This document shows positions 8,687-17,202 of a stretch of 64,000 bases of DNA, in pieces; position 1 is the first letter of the stretch, and every line of letters starts with the position of its first letter. The position numbers were made by a program, and so were the translations under genes. Source of the DNA: Aquabacter sp040755535 (GTDB taxonomy: Bacteria; Pseudomonadota; Alphaproteobacteria; Rhizobiales; Xanthobacteraceae). The notes below the pieces were generated by a model, which was not told the origin of the DNA, did not search any database, and saw only the letters and a program-made list of their open reading frames with translations. The DNA is taken from the NCBI GenBank assembly GCA_040755535.1, contig JBFMAV010000005.1, positions 1 to 64,000 of the forward strand, written 5' to 3'.

Positions 8687-10015
8687 TCACGCCGCCTTAT
8701 GCTCCGCGGAGAGTTCCCGCTTTTCGCTGCGTTCCAGCGCCCGGCCCACCTTGACCATCAGCACCGTGCACACCAAGGCCATGGCGGCCTGGATGCCGAA
8801 ATACAGGCCATTGTTGATGTGGCCATACATCTGGTCGAACAGGGCGCCGAACGAATCGCCGAAGAAGCTGGTCATCAGGAAATAGCCGGTCACCTGGGAC
8901 TTCATGTTCTGCGGCGCCACCACATAGCAGAGCTGCAGGCCCACCACCGAGATGCACAATTCCCCCATCGTGATGAGGAAGGTGGCAAGGACGAGATACC
9001 AGACGGAGATCCTTCCCGCCCCGGCCGCCCAGCCCGCGCCGGCCATGACCACCATCGCGACAACCGTCAGGCCGAAGCCGATGATCATCTTGTCGGTGGG
9101 CAGAAGCCCACCCTTGGTGCGCTCGTCCACCTTCTGCCAGATCCAGGCGAGCGCCGGGGTGAACAGGATGATGATGAGCGGATTGAGGCCTTGCGTCTGA
9201 TCCGCCGTGATGGAGAAGCCCAGCGGCCAGAGTTCCAGATTCATGTGGGTGTTGGCCATGAACACCCATGTCGAAGCCGACTGGTCGGCGATAAACCAAT
9301 ATACCGCCACCAGGGCGAGAACGCCCGCCAGCCGTGCGATGACCGCCCGCTCCAGCTTCTTCTGCTCGGCGCTCTTTGGCTCGAAATGCCAACGCACCGT
9401 TTCCGGCGGAAAATGCGAGCGCCCCAGCACGAAGATGATCATGGACACGGCGATGAGGATCGCGGGAATGAGCAGAGCTATGCCGTACCCGTAGTGCAGT
9501 TGCACGATCGGCAGGGAAAGGGAGGCGATGGTCGAGCCGAGATTGATGGCTGCGTAATAATAGGCAAAGGCATCGTCCAGCAGATGGCCTTTCCCGAGGC
9601 GCTCATACATGAGCCCCATCAAGACCGACGTGTTGGGCTTGATGGTGCCCGACCCCAGGGCCAGCAGCGCCAAGGCAAGGAAGAGGAAGAAGTCGGTGCG
9701 GAAATAACCGAGCACCAGATGGCCGAGGATGTAGGGGATGCAGAACCAGACGATGGTACGGTAGCGGCCGAGAAAATGGTCGGCGATGAAGCCGCCGAGG
9801 ATCGGCGTCAGATAACAGGCCGCGGTGAACATCTGGACGATGGAGCCGGAATCGTCCTCGGCAAACCCGAACACCTCGACAAGATACAGGGCGAGCAACA
9901 CCCTCATCCCGTAAAAGCTCGCCCGCTCGGCAAACTCCGCCCAAAAAACGAACCAGAAACCAATGGGATGCCCCGACAATAGCCACTTCCCGCCGGATCG
10001 CGCGACCGCCGTCAT
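8687..10015 (-). CDS. POT/PTR family proton-dependent oligopeptide transporter
   Basis: 442 residues with about 12 hydrophobic segments. The N-terminus carries the PTR2 signature FWAEFAERASFYGMRVLLAL, whose ExxER-type motif is linked to proton coupling in this family. FKPNTS-like GTIKPNTSVLMG follows in the first half, typical of DtpA-like di- and tripeptide importers in the inner membrane. The start ATG at 10015 leads directly into MTAVARSGGKW before the first helix. Substrate specificity cannot be read from sequence. It is monocistronic, with a strong hairpin after the stop. Confidence 0.93.
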   Translation of the reverse strand: MTAVARSGGKWLLSGHPIGFWFVFWAEFAERASFYGMRVLLALYLVEVFGFAEDDSGSIVQMFTAACYLTPILGGFIADHFLGRYRTIVWFCIPYILGHLVLGYFRTDFFLFLALALLALGSGTIKPNTSVLMGLMYERLGKGHLLDDAFAYYYAAINLGSTIASLSLPIVQLHYGYGIALLIPAILIAVSMIIFVLGRSHFPPETVRWHFEPKSAEQKKLERAVIARLAGVLALVAVYWFIADQSASTWVFMANTHMNLELWPLGFSITADQTQGLNPLIIILFTPALAWIWQKVDERTKGGLLPTDKMIIGFGLTVVAMVVMAGAGWAAGAGRISVWYLVLATFLITMGELCISVVGLQLCYVVAPQNMKSQVTGYFLMTSFFGDSFGALFDQMYGHINNGLYFGIQAAMALVCTVLMVKVGRALERSEKRELSAEHKAA

Positions 10016-10211
10016 AGATCATCCCCCTGCGCCAGACCCACCCCGAAGGATGATCCCGCCCCCTTATCGCCACATGGGCGCCACGAATTCGATCATGTTC
10101 GCAAGACTTGTGCCAGCCCACCGGTCGAGTTTTTTGCCGGCTTCGGGCGGAGGCAGGCCGAAGTCGCGTCGCAATGCGACGCACTCGTTTTTGACCAAGC
10201 GACAGGAAGGG

Positions 10212-10919
10212 TCAGGGGAGTTCCACGACCGCGCCATCGCGCAGCGTGACGCGGCGGTCCATCTGGGACGCAAGATCGAGATTGTGAGTCGCGATGATGG
10301 CGGCGACACCCGTCGCATGGACCAATTCCGCGAGCGCCCCGAACACATGCTCTGACGTGCGGGGGTCAAGATTGCCGGTCGGTTCGTCCGCCAGCAAAAG
10401 GCGCGGCGCATTGGCGAGCGCGCGCGCAATCGCCACGCGCTGCTGCTCGCCGCCGGAGAGTTCGGACGGCCGATGCGTCAAGCGCCGCCCCAGGCCGAGA
10501 TAACTCAGCAGGTCCTTGGCGCGCTCTTCGGCCGCCTTGCGGGAGAGGCCTCGGATCATCTGCGGCAGCGCCACATTCTCCAGAGCGGTAAACTCACCCA
10601 GCAAGTGATGGAATTGATAGACGAAGCCCACATGAAGGCGGCGGATGCGCGTACGTTCCGCATCGGACAGCTTCGAGGTCGCCCGGCCGTCGATGAAGAC
10701 TTCGCCCTCATCCGGATGCTCCAGTAAGCCCGCCAGATGCAGCAAGGTCGACTTGCCGCTGCCCGACGGCGCGACCAGCGCGACAGACTGGCCATGCTCG
10801 ATCATGAAATCCGCATTGCGCAGGATCTCGATCTGCCCTTCGCCTTGCTGGTAGCGGCGCGCCACCCCGACCAGAGCCAAAGCGGGCGCGAAATCCTCAT
10901 CAAAGCCTGCGCTCATCAC
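10212..10919 (-). CDS. lolD: Lipoprotein-releasing ABC transporter ATP-binding protein
   Basis: 235 residues with the Walker A motif APSGSGKSTLLHLAG, the ABC signature LSGGEQQRVAIARAL, and Walker B followed by DEPTGNLD. The latter is typical of the LolD/MacB/FtsE class. It powers release of outer-membrane lipoproteins from the inner membrane to LolA. It overlaps the permease gene by 4 bases (ATGA at 10916-10919), so the two are translationally coupled. The order proS-lolC-lolD is common in alphaproteobacteria. A 196-base gap follows before the next gene. Confidence 0.95.
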   Translation of the reverse strand: MMSAGFDEDFAPALALVGVARRYQQGEGQIEILRNADFMIEHGQSVALVAPSGSGKSTLLHLAGLLEHPDEGEVFIDGRATSKLSDAERTRIRRLHVGFVYQFHHLLGEFTALENVALPQMIRGLSRKAAEERAKDLLSYLGLGRRLTHRPSELSGGEQQRVAIARALANAPRLLLADEPTGNLDPRTSEHVFGALAELVHATGVAAIIATHNLDLASQMDRRVTLRDGAVVELP

Positions 10920-12223
10920 TCGTATCTCAGGGCTTCGACGGGATCGAGACGCGCGGCGCGCCAGGACGGATAGAGCGTGGCCAGCAGCGAGAGCACCAGG
11001 GCCATGACGACCACGGACACGGTCTCACTCATGTTCATCTGCGCCGGAAGTTTCGACAGATAATACAGTTCCGGCGAGAAAAGCTCCGTGCTGGTCAGCC
11101 AGGAGATGAAGCGCCGGATCTCCTCGATGTTCAGGCACACCACGACACCGAGGGCGAGGCCAACCGCCGTGCCGACGAAGCCGATGCTGGCGCCGGTGAT
11201 AAGAAAGACGCGCATCACCGCCCCCCGCGTCGCACCCATGGTGCGTAGAACCGCGATGTCGTGGCCCTTGTCCTTCACCAGCATGATGAGGCCGGAGACG
11301 ATATTCAGCGCCGCCACAAGCACGATCAGGGTGAGGATGAGAAACATCACGTTCCGCTCCACCTGAAGCGCGTTGAAGAAGGTGGCGTTCCTCTGTCGCC
11401 AGTCGACGATATAGACCGGCCGTTCCGCAGCCGAGAGGATGGCGGGCCGCAGCTCACTCACATCGTCCGGATTGTCCACATAGACCTCGATGGCGTTCAC
11501 ATCGCCATTCCGGTTGAAATAGGCCTGCGCCTCAGGCAGCGGCATGAAGAGGAAGGCGCCGTCATATTCCGACATGCCAATCTCGAAGATGGCGGCCACC
11601 TTATAGACCTTGATGCGCGGCGAGGTGCCCATCGGCGTCACCGCGCCACGCGGGGCGACCAGCGTGATGTTGTCGCCCGCATGCAGGGACAATTGGTCCG
11701 CGAGCCGCTTGCCGATGGCGACCCCCTGCCCCTGGTCGAAGCCCTCCAGCGTGCCCGAGCGGATATTGTTGGCGATGGAAGGCAGCTTGCGCAGGTCCGC
11801 TTCGCTCAAGCCGCGCACCAGAACCCCCGATGCATTATAGGCAGAGGAGGCGAGCGCCTGTCCTTCGACGATGGGCACGGCCATCCGCACCCCATTGAGC
11901 TTTCCGATGCGCTCCGCGACCTCCTTATAGTCGGTCAGCGGACGCTCCAGGGGCTGCACGAGAATATGGCCGTTCAGGCCCAAAATCTTGCCGAGCAATT
12001 CCTGACGGAAGCCGTTCATCACCGCCATGACGATGATCAGCGTCGCGACGCCGAGCACGATTCCCAGAAAGGAAAAGCCGGCGATGACGGAGATGAACCC
12101 TTCCTTGCGCCGGGCGCGCAAATAGCGCAGCGACAGCATCCATTCGAACGCGGAAAAAGGCCGGGTCCCGGTGGGCTCCGGCGACATCTCCGCGCCTCGT
12201 GCCATGCGCTGCGCTCCCGTCAC
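10916..12223 (-). CDS. lolC: Lipoprotein-releasing ABC transporter permease (LolC/E)
   Basis: 435 residues. After a short cytoplasmic lead comes FEWMLSLRYLRARRKEGFIS, the LolC/E N-terminal signature, then TM1 (~45-70). A periplasmic domain of about 200 residues follows, then three C-terminal TM helices around residues 285-425 containing GATRGAVMRVFLITG. It forms the membrane part of the Lol exporter with LolD. It overlaps proS by 4 bases (12220-12223) and lolD by 4 bases. Only one permease gene is present, so it probably works as a homodimer, as in other alphaproteobacteria (inference). Confidence 0.94.
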   Translation of the reverse strand: MTGAQRMARGAEMSPEPTGTRPFSAFEWMLSLRYLRARRKEGFISVIAGFSFLGIVLGVATLIIVMAVMNGFRQELLGKILGLNGHILVQPLERPLTDYKEVAERIGKLNGVRMAVPIVEGQALASSAYNASGVLVRGLSEADLRKLPSIANNIRSGTLEGFDQGQGVAIGKRLADQLSLHAGDNITLVAPRGAVTPMGTSPRIKVYKVAAIFEIGMSEYDGAFLFMPLPEAQAYFNRNGDVNAIEVYVDNPDDVSELRPAILSAAERPVYIVDWRQRNATFFNALQVERNVMFLILTLIVLVAALNIVSGLIMLVKDKGHDIAVLRTMGATRGAVMRVFLITGASIGFVGTAVGLALGVVVCLNIEEIRRFISWLTSTELFSPELYYLSKLPAQMNMSETVSVVVMALVLSLLATLYPSWRAARLDPVEALRYE

Positions 12224-13554
12224 GCCGTCAACCGCACGATCACGTCGTCGATCGACATCAATTCCCGCGCCCCGTCCACGCGGCGCTTCAACTCGATCTT
12301 TCCGTCGGCCAGACTCTTGGGGCCGACGAGGATCTGCCAGGGCAGCCCGATGAGGTCGGCGGTCGCGAACTTGGCGCCCGCCCGTTCGTCGGTGTCGTCA
12401 TAGAGCACGTCGAGGCCGGCCGCAGTCAGGCGCTGATAAAGCGCACCGCAGGCCCCGTCGGTCGCCGAATCTCCGACCTTCAGATTGAGAATGCCGACCT
12501 GGAACGGCGCGACCGCATCCGGCCAGATGATCCCGGCTTCGTCATGCGACGCCTCAATCATCGCGGCGACAAGACGTGATGGGCCGATGCCGTAGGAGCC
12601 CATGTGAATGAGATGCTCGGCACCGCCCGGTCCCTGCACCTTGGCGCCGAAAGGCTCGGAATATTTGGTGCCGAAATAGAAGATGTGTCCGACCTCGATG
12701 CCGCGCGCGGCCATGCGCCGAGCTTCCGGAATGGCACCGAATGCCGCTTCGTCATGCTTTTCCGACGTCGCCGCATAAAGCTCGGTCCACTGGTCCACCA
12801 TGTCCTGCAACCCGGCCTTGTCGTCGAAATCCGTGGCCGCAGGGGGTGCCAGCTTGTCGAGATAATCGGCGTGGCAGAACACCTCGCTCTCGCCGGTGGA
12901 CGCGAGAATGATGAATTCGTGGGAAAGATTGCCGCCGATCGGGCCGGTGTCCGCCACCATGGGAATCGCTTTCAGCCCCATCCGGGAGAAGGTCCGCAAA
13001 TAGGCGACGAACATCTTGTTGTAGGAATGGCGGGCGCCAGCCGCATCGAGATCAAACGAATAGGCGTCCTTCATGAGGAATTCGCGCGAACGGTAGACCC
13101 CGAAGCGCGGGCGCACCTCGTCCCGGAACTTCCACTGGATGTGATAGAGATTGAGCGGCAGGGCCTTGTAGGACTTCACATAGGCCCGGACGATCTCCGT
13201 GATCATCTCTTCATTTGTCGGCCCATAGAGCATCTCGCGCTCGTGGCGGTCGCGGATGCGCAGCATTTCCTTGCCGTAATCATCATAGCGGCCGCTCTCG
13301 CGCCACAGGTCCGCCGACTGGATGGTGGGCATCAACAGTTCGATCGCGCCAGTGCGATTCTGCTCCTCGCGAATAATTCCGCAGATTTTGTTGAGCACGC
13401 GATGGCCCAGGGGGAGCCACGCATAAATGCCCGCGCTTTCCTGCCGCACCATGCCCGCGCGCAGCATCAGCCGGTGGGACACGATCTCCGCCTCCTTCGG
13501 CACTTCGCGAAGAATGGGCAGGAAATATCGGGACAGACGCATGAGGGGACTCAA
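12220..13554 (-). CDS. proS: Prolyl-tRNA synthetase, short bacterial type
   Basis: 444-residue class II synthetase that charges tRNA-Pro. Motif 1 is seen in RQESAGIYAWLPLGHRVLNK, motif 2 in FRDEVRPRFGVYRSREFLMK, and motif 3 in GIGPSRLVAAMIEASHDE. The chain is about 130 residues shorter than E. coli ProRS because the editing insertion between motifs 2 and 3 is missing. This is the usual alphaproteobacterial form (known). The anticodon-binding domain occupies the C-terminal third. It leads a proS-lolC-lolD unit with 4-base overlaps; its promoter must lie upstream of 13554. Confidence 0.97.
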   Translation of the reverse strand: MSPLMRLSRYFLPILREVPKEAEIVSHRLMLRAGMVRQESAGIYAWLPLGHRVLNKICGIIREEQNRTGAIELLMPTIQSADLWRESGRYDDYGKEMLRIRDRHEREMLYGPTNEEMITEIVRAYVKSYKALPLNLYHIQWKFRDEVRPRFGVYRSREFLMKDAYSFDLDAAGARHSYNKMFVAYLRTFSRMGLKAIPMVADTGPIGGNLSHEFIILASTGESEVFCHADYLDKLAPPAATDFDDKAGLQDMVDQWTELYAATSEKHDEAAFGAIPEARRMAARGIEVGHIFYFGTKYSEPFGAKVQGPGGAEHLIHMGSYGIGPSRLVAAMIEASHDEAGIIWPDAVAPFQVGILNLKVGDSATDGACGALYQRLTAAGLDVLYDDTDERAGAKFATADLIGLPWQILVGPKSLADGKIELKRRVDGARELMSIDDVIVRLTA

Positions 13555-13782
13555 GAGCTAGCGATTGCGTGGCCGCCAGTGAAAGCGGAACGGTTGGAAA
13601 AACACAAGCCCGCGCGGAAGGACGGTGGCTGGAAGGGTGAATGCCGCTCGGCTTCCACCCGGCTAGGCTTATGTTGGTGCTGCATTGCAGCAACAGATCT
13701 ATTGCGGCGCAAGGATGACAAAGGCGTAAATCTTGTTCTACTTTACCCAAGTCAAAAGAAAGGGGTCCGCCATAATGCCCGT

Positions 13783-13971
13783 CACGGCATCTTGGGAGAG
13801 GTCCAGGTCTCGGGAGGAAGGTCAAACAATAAGCCGCCCGACGCTGGCCTCGTGAGGCCGGAAGAATCGAAAGCGGCAGCGCCCTGGCAGAACGTTCGCA
13901 CCCACGTTTCCGCCAAAATAAGATACGCGCACGACATGAGGGCGAGGCGAAGGCCTCGCCTTTTTTCTTTT
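13783..13971 (+). ncRNA. Candidate small regulatory RNA (unnamed)
   Basis: The segment can fold into a nested rod: CCAGG 13803-13807 with CCTGG 13883-13887, GCCGC 13833-13837 with GCGGC 13873-13877, and an apical stem 13844-13850/13855-13861 closed by a CGTG loop. A second hairpin AACGT/ACGTT (13891-13895/13904-13908) and a Rho-independent terminator follow. A purine-rich GGAGGAAGG stretch (13813-13821) is left unpaired. CATAAT at 13771-13776 is a possible -10, but no good -35 is visible, so the 5' end is a guess. It does not show the conserved bases of SRP RNA, RNase P RNA or tmRNA. A 6S-like role cannot be excluded. Confidence 0.42.
13941..13971 (+). terminator. Rho-independent terminator, plus strand
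   Basis: The stem GGCGAGGC (13941-13948) pairs with GCCTCGCC (13953-13960) and is followed immediately by TTTTTTCTTTT. The T-run exists only on the plus strand; after the stem on the minus strand the sequence is CTCATGTC. It therefore ends a plus-strand transcript and is not the end of the DUF1467 operon. Confidence 0.85.
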
Positions 13972-14035
13972 GCCGCACCTAAGGGCGCCCGCCCGGCTGG
14001 CCGGTCCGACACGGCATTGCCATCAAACGCCGCGA

Positions 14036-14308
14036 CTACCAATTATCCGTCTTGAACGGCATCGGCAGATCAGACAGCCGCACGACCCCGCTGGTCCCGA
14101 GCCAGATGAGGCCACCGGTCACAAACGCGGCAACAATGCTGGTCGCAAACGCCTTGCGCAGGAGATTTGGGTGGCGCGGCGCCCCCGGATCGGTGCCCGG
14201 CGCCACGTCCCCCTCCTCCGCCTGGCTGCGCACCCCCCAGGGAAGGACAGCGAACAGCATCACCCACCAGGTGATGAAATAGATGGCGGCATAGGTTCCG
14301 ATCGACAC
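14036..14308 (-). CDS. DUF1467 family small membrane protein
   Basis: 90 residues with two predicted TM helices (about 6-26 and 55-72). The first contains the family-typical YFITWWVMLFAVLPWGVRSQ. DUF1467 genes are commonly found directly downstream of mce in alphaproteobacteria (known synteny); their function is not known. It starts 9 bases after the mce stop and is probably the last gene of the nuo-birA-rnj-mce transcript. Confidence 0.85.
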   Translation of the reverse strand: MSIGTYAAIYFITWWVMLFAVLPWGVRSQAEEGDVAPGTDPGAPRHPNLLRKAFATSIVAAFVTGGLIWLGTSGVVRLSDLPMPFKTDNW

Positions 14309-14317
14309 GGCTGAACC

Positions 14318-14722
14318 TCAGGCCTGCTCCAGTTCCACCAATGTGCCGTTGAAATCCTTCGGATGAAGGAACAGCACCGGCTTGCCATGCGCGCCGATTT
14401 TCGGCTCGCCGTCTCCCAACACACGCGCGCCCTTGGCCTTCAGCTGGTCGCGCGCCGCGCGGATATCGTCCACCTCATAGCAGATGTGGTGAATGCCCCC
14501 GTCCGGGTTGCGCTCCAGGAATTTGGCGATGGGAGATCCCTCCCCCAAGGGCTCGAGAAGCTCGATCTTGGTATTGGGTAGCGTGATGAAAACCGTAGTG
14601 ACGCCATGGGCCGTCTGAGCCACCTGCTCGGAGACGTCAGCGCCCAGCGTGTCGCGGTAAAGCGCGGTGGCGGCCGCGATGTCGCGAACCGCGATGGCCA
14701 CATGATTGAGACGTCCGATCAT
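14318..14722 (-). CDS. mce: Methylmalonyl-CoA epimerase
   Basis: 134-residue single VOC-fold protein. It begins with GRLNHVAIAVRDIAAATALY and contains GGIHHICYEVDDI and GTLVELEQA at the C-terminus. These carry the expected His/Glu metal ligands of methylmalonyl-CoA epimerase. The enzyme interconverts the R and S forms of methylmalonyl-CoA in propionate metabolism. It lies between rnj and the DUF1467 gene, the usual alphaproteobacterial arrangement. Length and start match the family. Confidence 0.93.
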   Translation of the reverse strand: MIGRLNHVAIAVRDIAAATALYRDTLGADVSEQVAQTAHGVTTVFITLPNTKIELLEPLGEGSPIAKFLERNPDGGIHHICYEVDDIRAARDQLKAKGARVLGDGEPKIGAHGKPVLFLHPKDFNGTLVELEQA

Positions 14723-14755
14723 GGTTTCCTCTCCGAAGCCGGCTTCTGCCGCCTA

Positions 14756-16423
14756 TCAGACCTCGACCACGTGGACGTGGCAAACCGGCTTTTTGCCCCA
14801 CACCGCGTTCACCGCCGAGCGCACGGCCTTTTCCAGCGAATCGGAGATGGCTTCCGCATCGCGTCGGCGCGCCCGCGGCAGACCGTCGAAGGTGGTAACG
14901 AGGGTGTCGAGGATATGGTCCAGCACGTCCACGCCCCCTTCGCCGCGCTCCGGCAGGCCGGTGGCCTCGACGCTCGGGTCACCCACAAGGTTTCCCTTCG
15001 CGTCGATGGCAAGCGCGACCGACACGACGCCCACAAAAGACAACTTCCGGCGCTCGGGGACGGTGCGCTCCGCCTCGCCGATGAGCAGTCGCCCGTCCTT
15101 GTAGAGACGTCCGAAGGGAATGTCGTCCACCCGCTCCGCCGGCCCTGGCGCAAGACGCACCACATGGCCGTCCGAGCACACGACGATCTCCGGAACCCCC
15201 AGCGCACGGGCGAGGTCTGCATGGGCGGCAAGATGCATGGGCTCGCCATGCACCGGAATGCTCACCTGGGGGCGCACCCATCCATACATCTGTTCCAGCT
15301 CACCCCGGCGCGGATGCCCAGAGACATGAACCAGGCCGTCGCGGTCGGTCATCACCTTGATGCCGCGCTTCGCGAGACCGTTGATCACCTTGTTCACCAC
15401 CCGCTCGTTGCCGGGAATGGTGCGCGAGGAAAACACCACAATGTCGCCCTTGGACAAGGCGATTTCGGGATGGTCGTCTTCCGCAATCCGCCTCAGCGCG
15501 GCCCTCGGCTCACCTTGCGAGCCGGTCAGCAGGGCCACCACCTTTTCGCGCGGCAGGTAGCCGTAGGATTCGGACGTCCGGAATGGCGGGATGCCGTCCA
15601 AAAGCCCCTGCTCGCGGGCAACTCCAATCACGCGGTCCATGGCGCGTCCGACCACGACCACCTCGCGGTCATTGGCCATGGCGGCCTCCGCGATGGAGCG
15701 GATGCGCGCTACGTTTGAGGAAAAGGTGGTGAAGCAGATGCGATGCTTCGCCTTGGCGACGATCTCCTTCAAGGTCACCGCAACCTCTGCCTCGGAGGGC
15801 GAGACGCCGTCGCGGATGGCATTGGTGGAATCGCAGATGATGGCGCGCACGCCCTCGTCACCGAGGGCCTTGAGCCGAGCGGAATCAGTGACGTGGCCGA
15901 CCACCGGAGAGGGATCCAGCTTCCAGTCCCCGGTGTGCAATACGAGCCCCGCCGCCGTCCTGATGGCGATGGCATGGCTGTCGGGAATGGAATGCGCCAC
16001 CGGAATGAATTCCAACTGGAACGGCCCGAGATCGAACGGCTGGCCGGCGCGGACGATGGTGATCGGAATTTTCGGTGCGCCAGGCTCCGCGAAACGCTTC
16101 GCCTCAAGCAAACCGGCGGTGAAGCGGGTCGTGAAGACGGGGCATTTCAAGCGCGGCCACAGGTCCAGCACGGCGCCCACATGGTCCTCATGACCGTGGG
16201 TCAGCACTAGGCCCTCGATGGATTTCACTTCCCGCTCAAGGAAGCGGATATCGGGCAGGACGAGGTCCACGCCCGGGGCCTCGTCGCCAGCAAAGCTCAT
16301 GCCCAGGTCGACCATGAGCCAGCGGCGGGCGCGTTTGGAACCGAATCCGTAAAGACCAAGGTTCATCCCGATCTCGCCAACCCCTCCGAGGGGGGCGAAG
16401 ACCAGTTCAGGCGTGTCAGACAT
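14756..16423 (-). CDS. rnj: Ribonuclease J
   Basis: 555-residue metallo-beta-lactamase/beta-CASP nuclease. The zinc motif THGHEDHVGA has His76, His78, Asp80 and His81. Other ligands lie in VAHSIPDSHA and LHTGDWKLDPSP. The beta-CASP part includes SSRTIPGNE and VHVSGHPRRGELEQ. RNase J has 5'-to-3' exonuclease and endonuclease activity and helps mature 16S rRNA and turn over mRNA in alphaproteobacteria. It sits 8 bases after birA and 33 bases before mce, at the tail of the nuo operon. Confidence 0.96.
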   Translation of the reverse strand: MSDTPELVFAPLGGVGEIGMNLGLYGFGSKRARRWLMVDLGMSFAGDEAPGVDLVLPDIRFLEREVKSIEGLVLTHGHEDHVGAVLDLWPRLKCPVFTTRFTAGLLEAKRFAEPGAPKIPITIVRAGQPFDLGPFQLEFIPVAHSIPDSHAIAIRTAAGLVLHTGDWKLDPSPVVGHVTDSARLKALGDEGVRAIICDSTNAIRDGVSPSEAEVAVTLKEIVAKAKHRICFTTFSSNVARIRSIAEAAMANDREVVVVGRAMDRVIGVAREQGLLDGIPPFRTSESYGYLPREKVVALLTGSQGEPRAALRRIAEDDHPEIALSKGDIVVFSSRTIPGNERVVNKVINGLAKRGIKVMTDRDGLVHVSGHPRRGELEQMYGWVRPQVSIPVHGEPMHLAAHADLARALGVPEIVVCSDGHVVRLAPGPAERVDDIPFGRLYKDGRLLIGEAERTVPERRKLSFVGVVSVALAIDAKGNLVGDPSVEATGLPERGEGGVDVLDHILDTLVTTFDGLPRARRRDAEAISDSLEKAVRSAVNAVWGKKPVCHVHVVEV

Positions 16424-16431
16424 AGCTGGTT

Positions 16432-17199
16432 CTATTCCCCTTTGGGCAGGGAAACATCCCCCGCGGTGATGATCTCCGCGATCCCATCCTTGCGCCGCAA
16501 CATCATGGCGCCGCGCACATCAATGCTCTCGAAACGGCCGGTCACCTCGCGCTCACCCACCTTCACGGTCACAGTATCGCCGATGGCGAAGGCGTGGCGC
16601 ATCCAGTCGCTGCGGATCGAGGGAAAACCGTGGCCGGCATTCCACTGGTTCAGGCGTACCGCCATGGCGGCATCCAGAGCCTCCAGCACCCGGTCGGGTG
16701 CGGCAGGCGCGCCCGCCGCCTCAAGGCTGGTCGCAGGATAGGGCAGATCCTCGGGATGGTGCAGGCAGTTGACGCCGAAGCCCACCACGGCCGCAGCCCG
16801 CCCGGCGGGATCGGTGCCGCCTTCTACCAGAATACCGGCAAGCTTTCCGCCGTTCAGGATCAAGTCATTCGGCCATTTGAGCTTGAGCGCGTCGGTGGCC
16901 AGCAATGGCGCGGCCGCGATCACCGCGTCCCGAAGGGCGAGCCCCGCAACGAAGCAGAGCTGTGCCACCTGGGTCGGCGGCGCCGGATTTGGAAGGACCA
17001 GGGTCGCGAACAAATTGCCCAGTTCGCTGGTCCAGGGACGCCCGCGCCTGCCGTGACCGGCTGTCTGGATGTCGGCCACGAGCCAAACCGGCATGGCCTC
17101 GCCGCGGGAGAGCCGCGCGAGGCCTTCGGTATTGGTCGAGCCAATTTCCGTGAACCGGACGATCGGAACAGTGGAGCTTTGAAACCTTTGGAGCGCCAT
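16432..17199 (-). CDS. birA: Biotin--[acetyl-CoA-carboxylase] ligase
   Basis: 255-residue monofunctional biotin protein ligase. It has the biotinyl-AMP loop GHGRRGRPWTSELGNLF and the catalytic KLKWPNDLILNGGKLAGIL. There is no N-terminal helix-turn-helix, so unlike E. coli BirA it should not act as a repressor. It attaches biotin to carboxylase carrier proteins. It follows nuoN by 3 bases and precedes rnj by 8, so it is probably co-transcribed with the complex I genes, a conserved alphaproteobacterial association. Confidence 0.94.
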   Translation of the reverse strand: MALQRFQSSTVPIVRFTEIGSTNTEGLARLSRGEAMPVWLVADIQTAGHGRRGRPWTSELGNLFATLVLPNPAPPTQVAQLCFVAGLALRDAVIAAAPLLATDALKLKWPNDLILNGGKLAGILVEGGTDPAGRAAAVVGFGVNCLHHPEDLPYPATSLEAAGAPAAPDRVLEALDAAMAVRLNQWNAGHGFPSIRSDWMRHAFAIGDTVTVKVGEREVTGRFESIDVRGAMMLRRKDGIAEIITAGDVSLPKGE

Positions 17200-17202
17200 C
17201 GG

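Larger units (their letters stand above)
13555..14035. other. 481-base intergenic region with a proS promoter zone and a plus-strand sRNA candidate
   Basis: No protein gene was found here. The left part must hold the minus-strand proS promoter; CATAAG on the minus strand at about 13669-13674 is a possible -10. An imperfect palindrome, TGTTGGTGCTGCATTGCAGCAACA, spans 13672-13695. The right part contains a structured segment ending in a canonical terminator that can serve only plus-strand transcription, although no plus-strand gene precedes it. That segment is listed separately as an ncRNA candidate. Confidence 0.6.

Noticed and set aside
10166..10182. GCGTCGCA-A-TGCGACGC palindrome after lolD as a terminator
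   Set aside because: The T-run lies on the plus-strand side and is separated by five bases, so it fits neither lolD termination nor any plus-strand gene.
13891..13908. Possible tRNA T-arm (AACGTTCGCACCCACGTT)
   Set aside because: There is no acceptor, D or anticodon arm around it.
13783..13971. Naming the RNA candidate 6S, SRP RNA, RNase P RNA or tmRNA
   Set aside because: None of the conserved sequence blocks of SRP, RNase P or tmRNA is present. The 6S-like rod is suggestive, but the unpaired bubble is too asymmetric to name it without a covariance search.
12604..14055. Long plus-strand open frame across proS and the sRNA region
   Set aside because: Most of it is antisense to proS and its composition is not protein-like. 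It does not explain the plus-strand terminator at 13941-13971.
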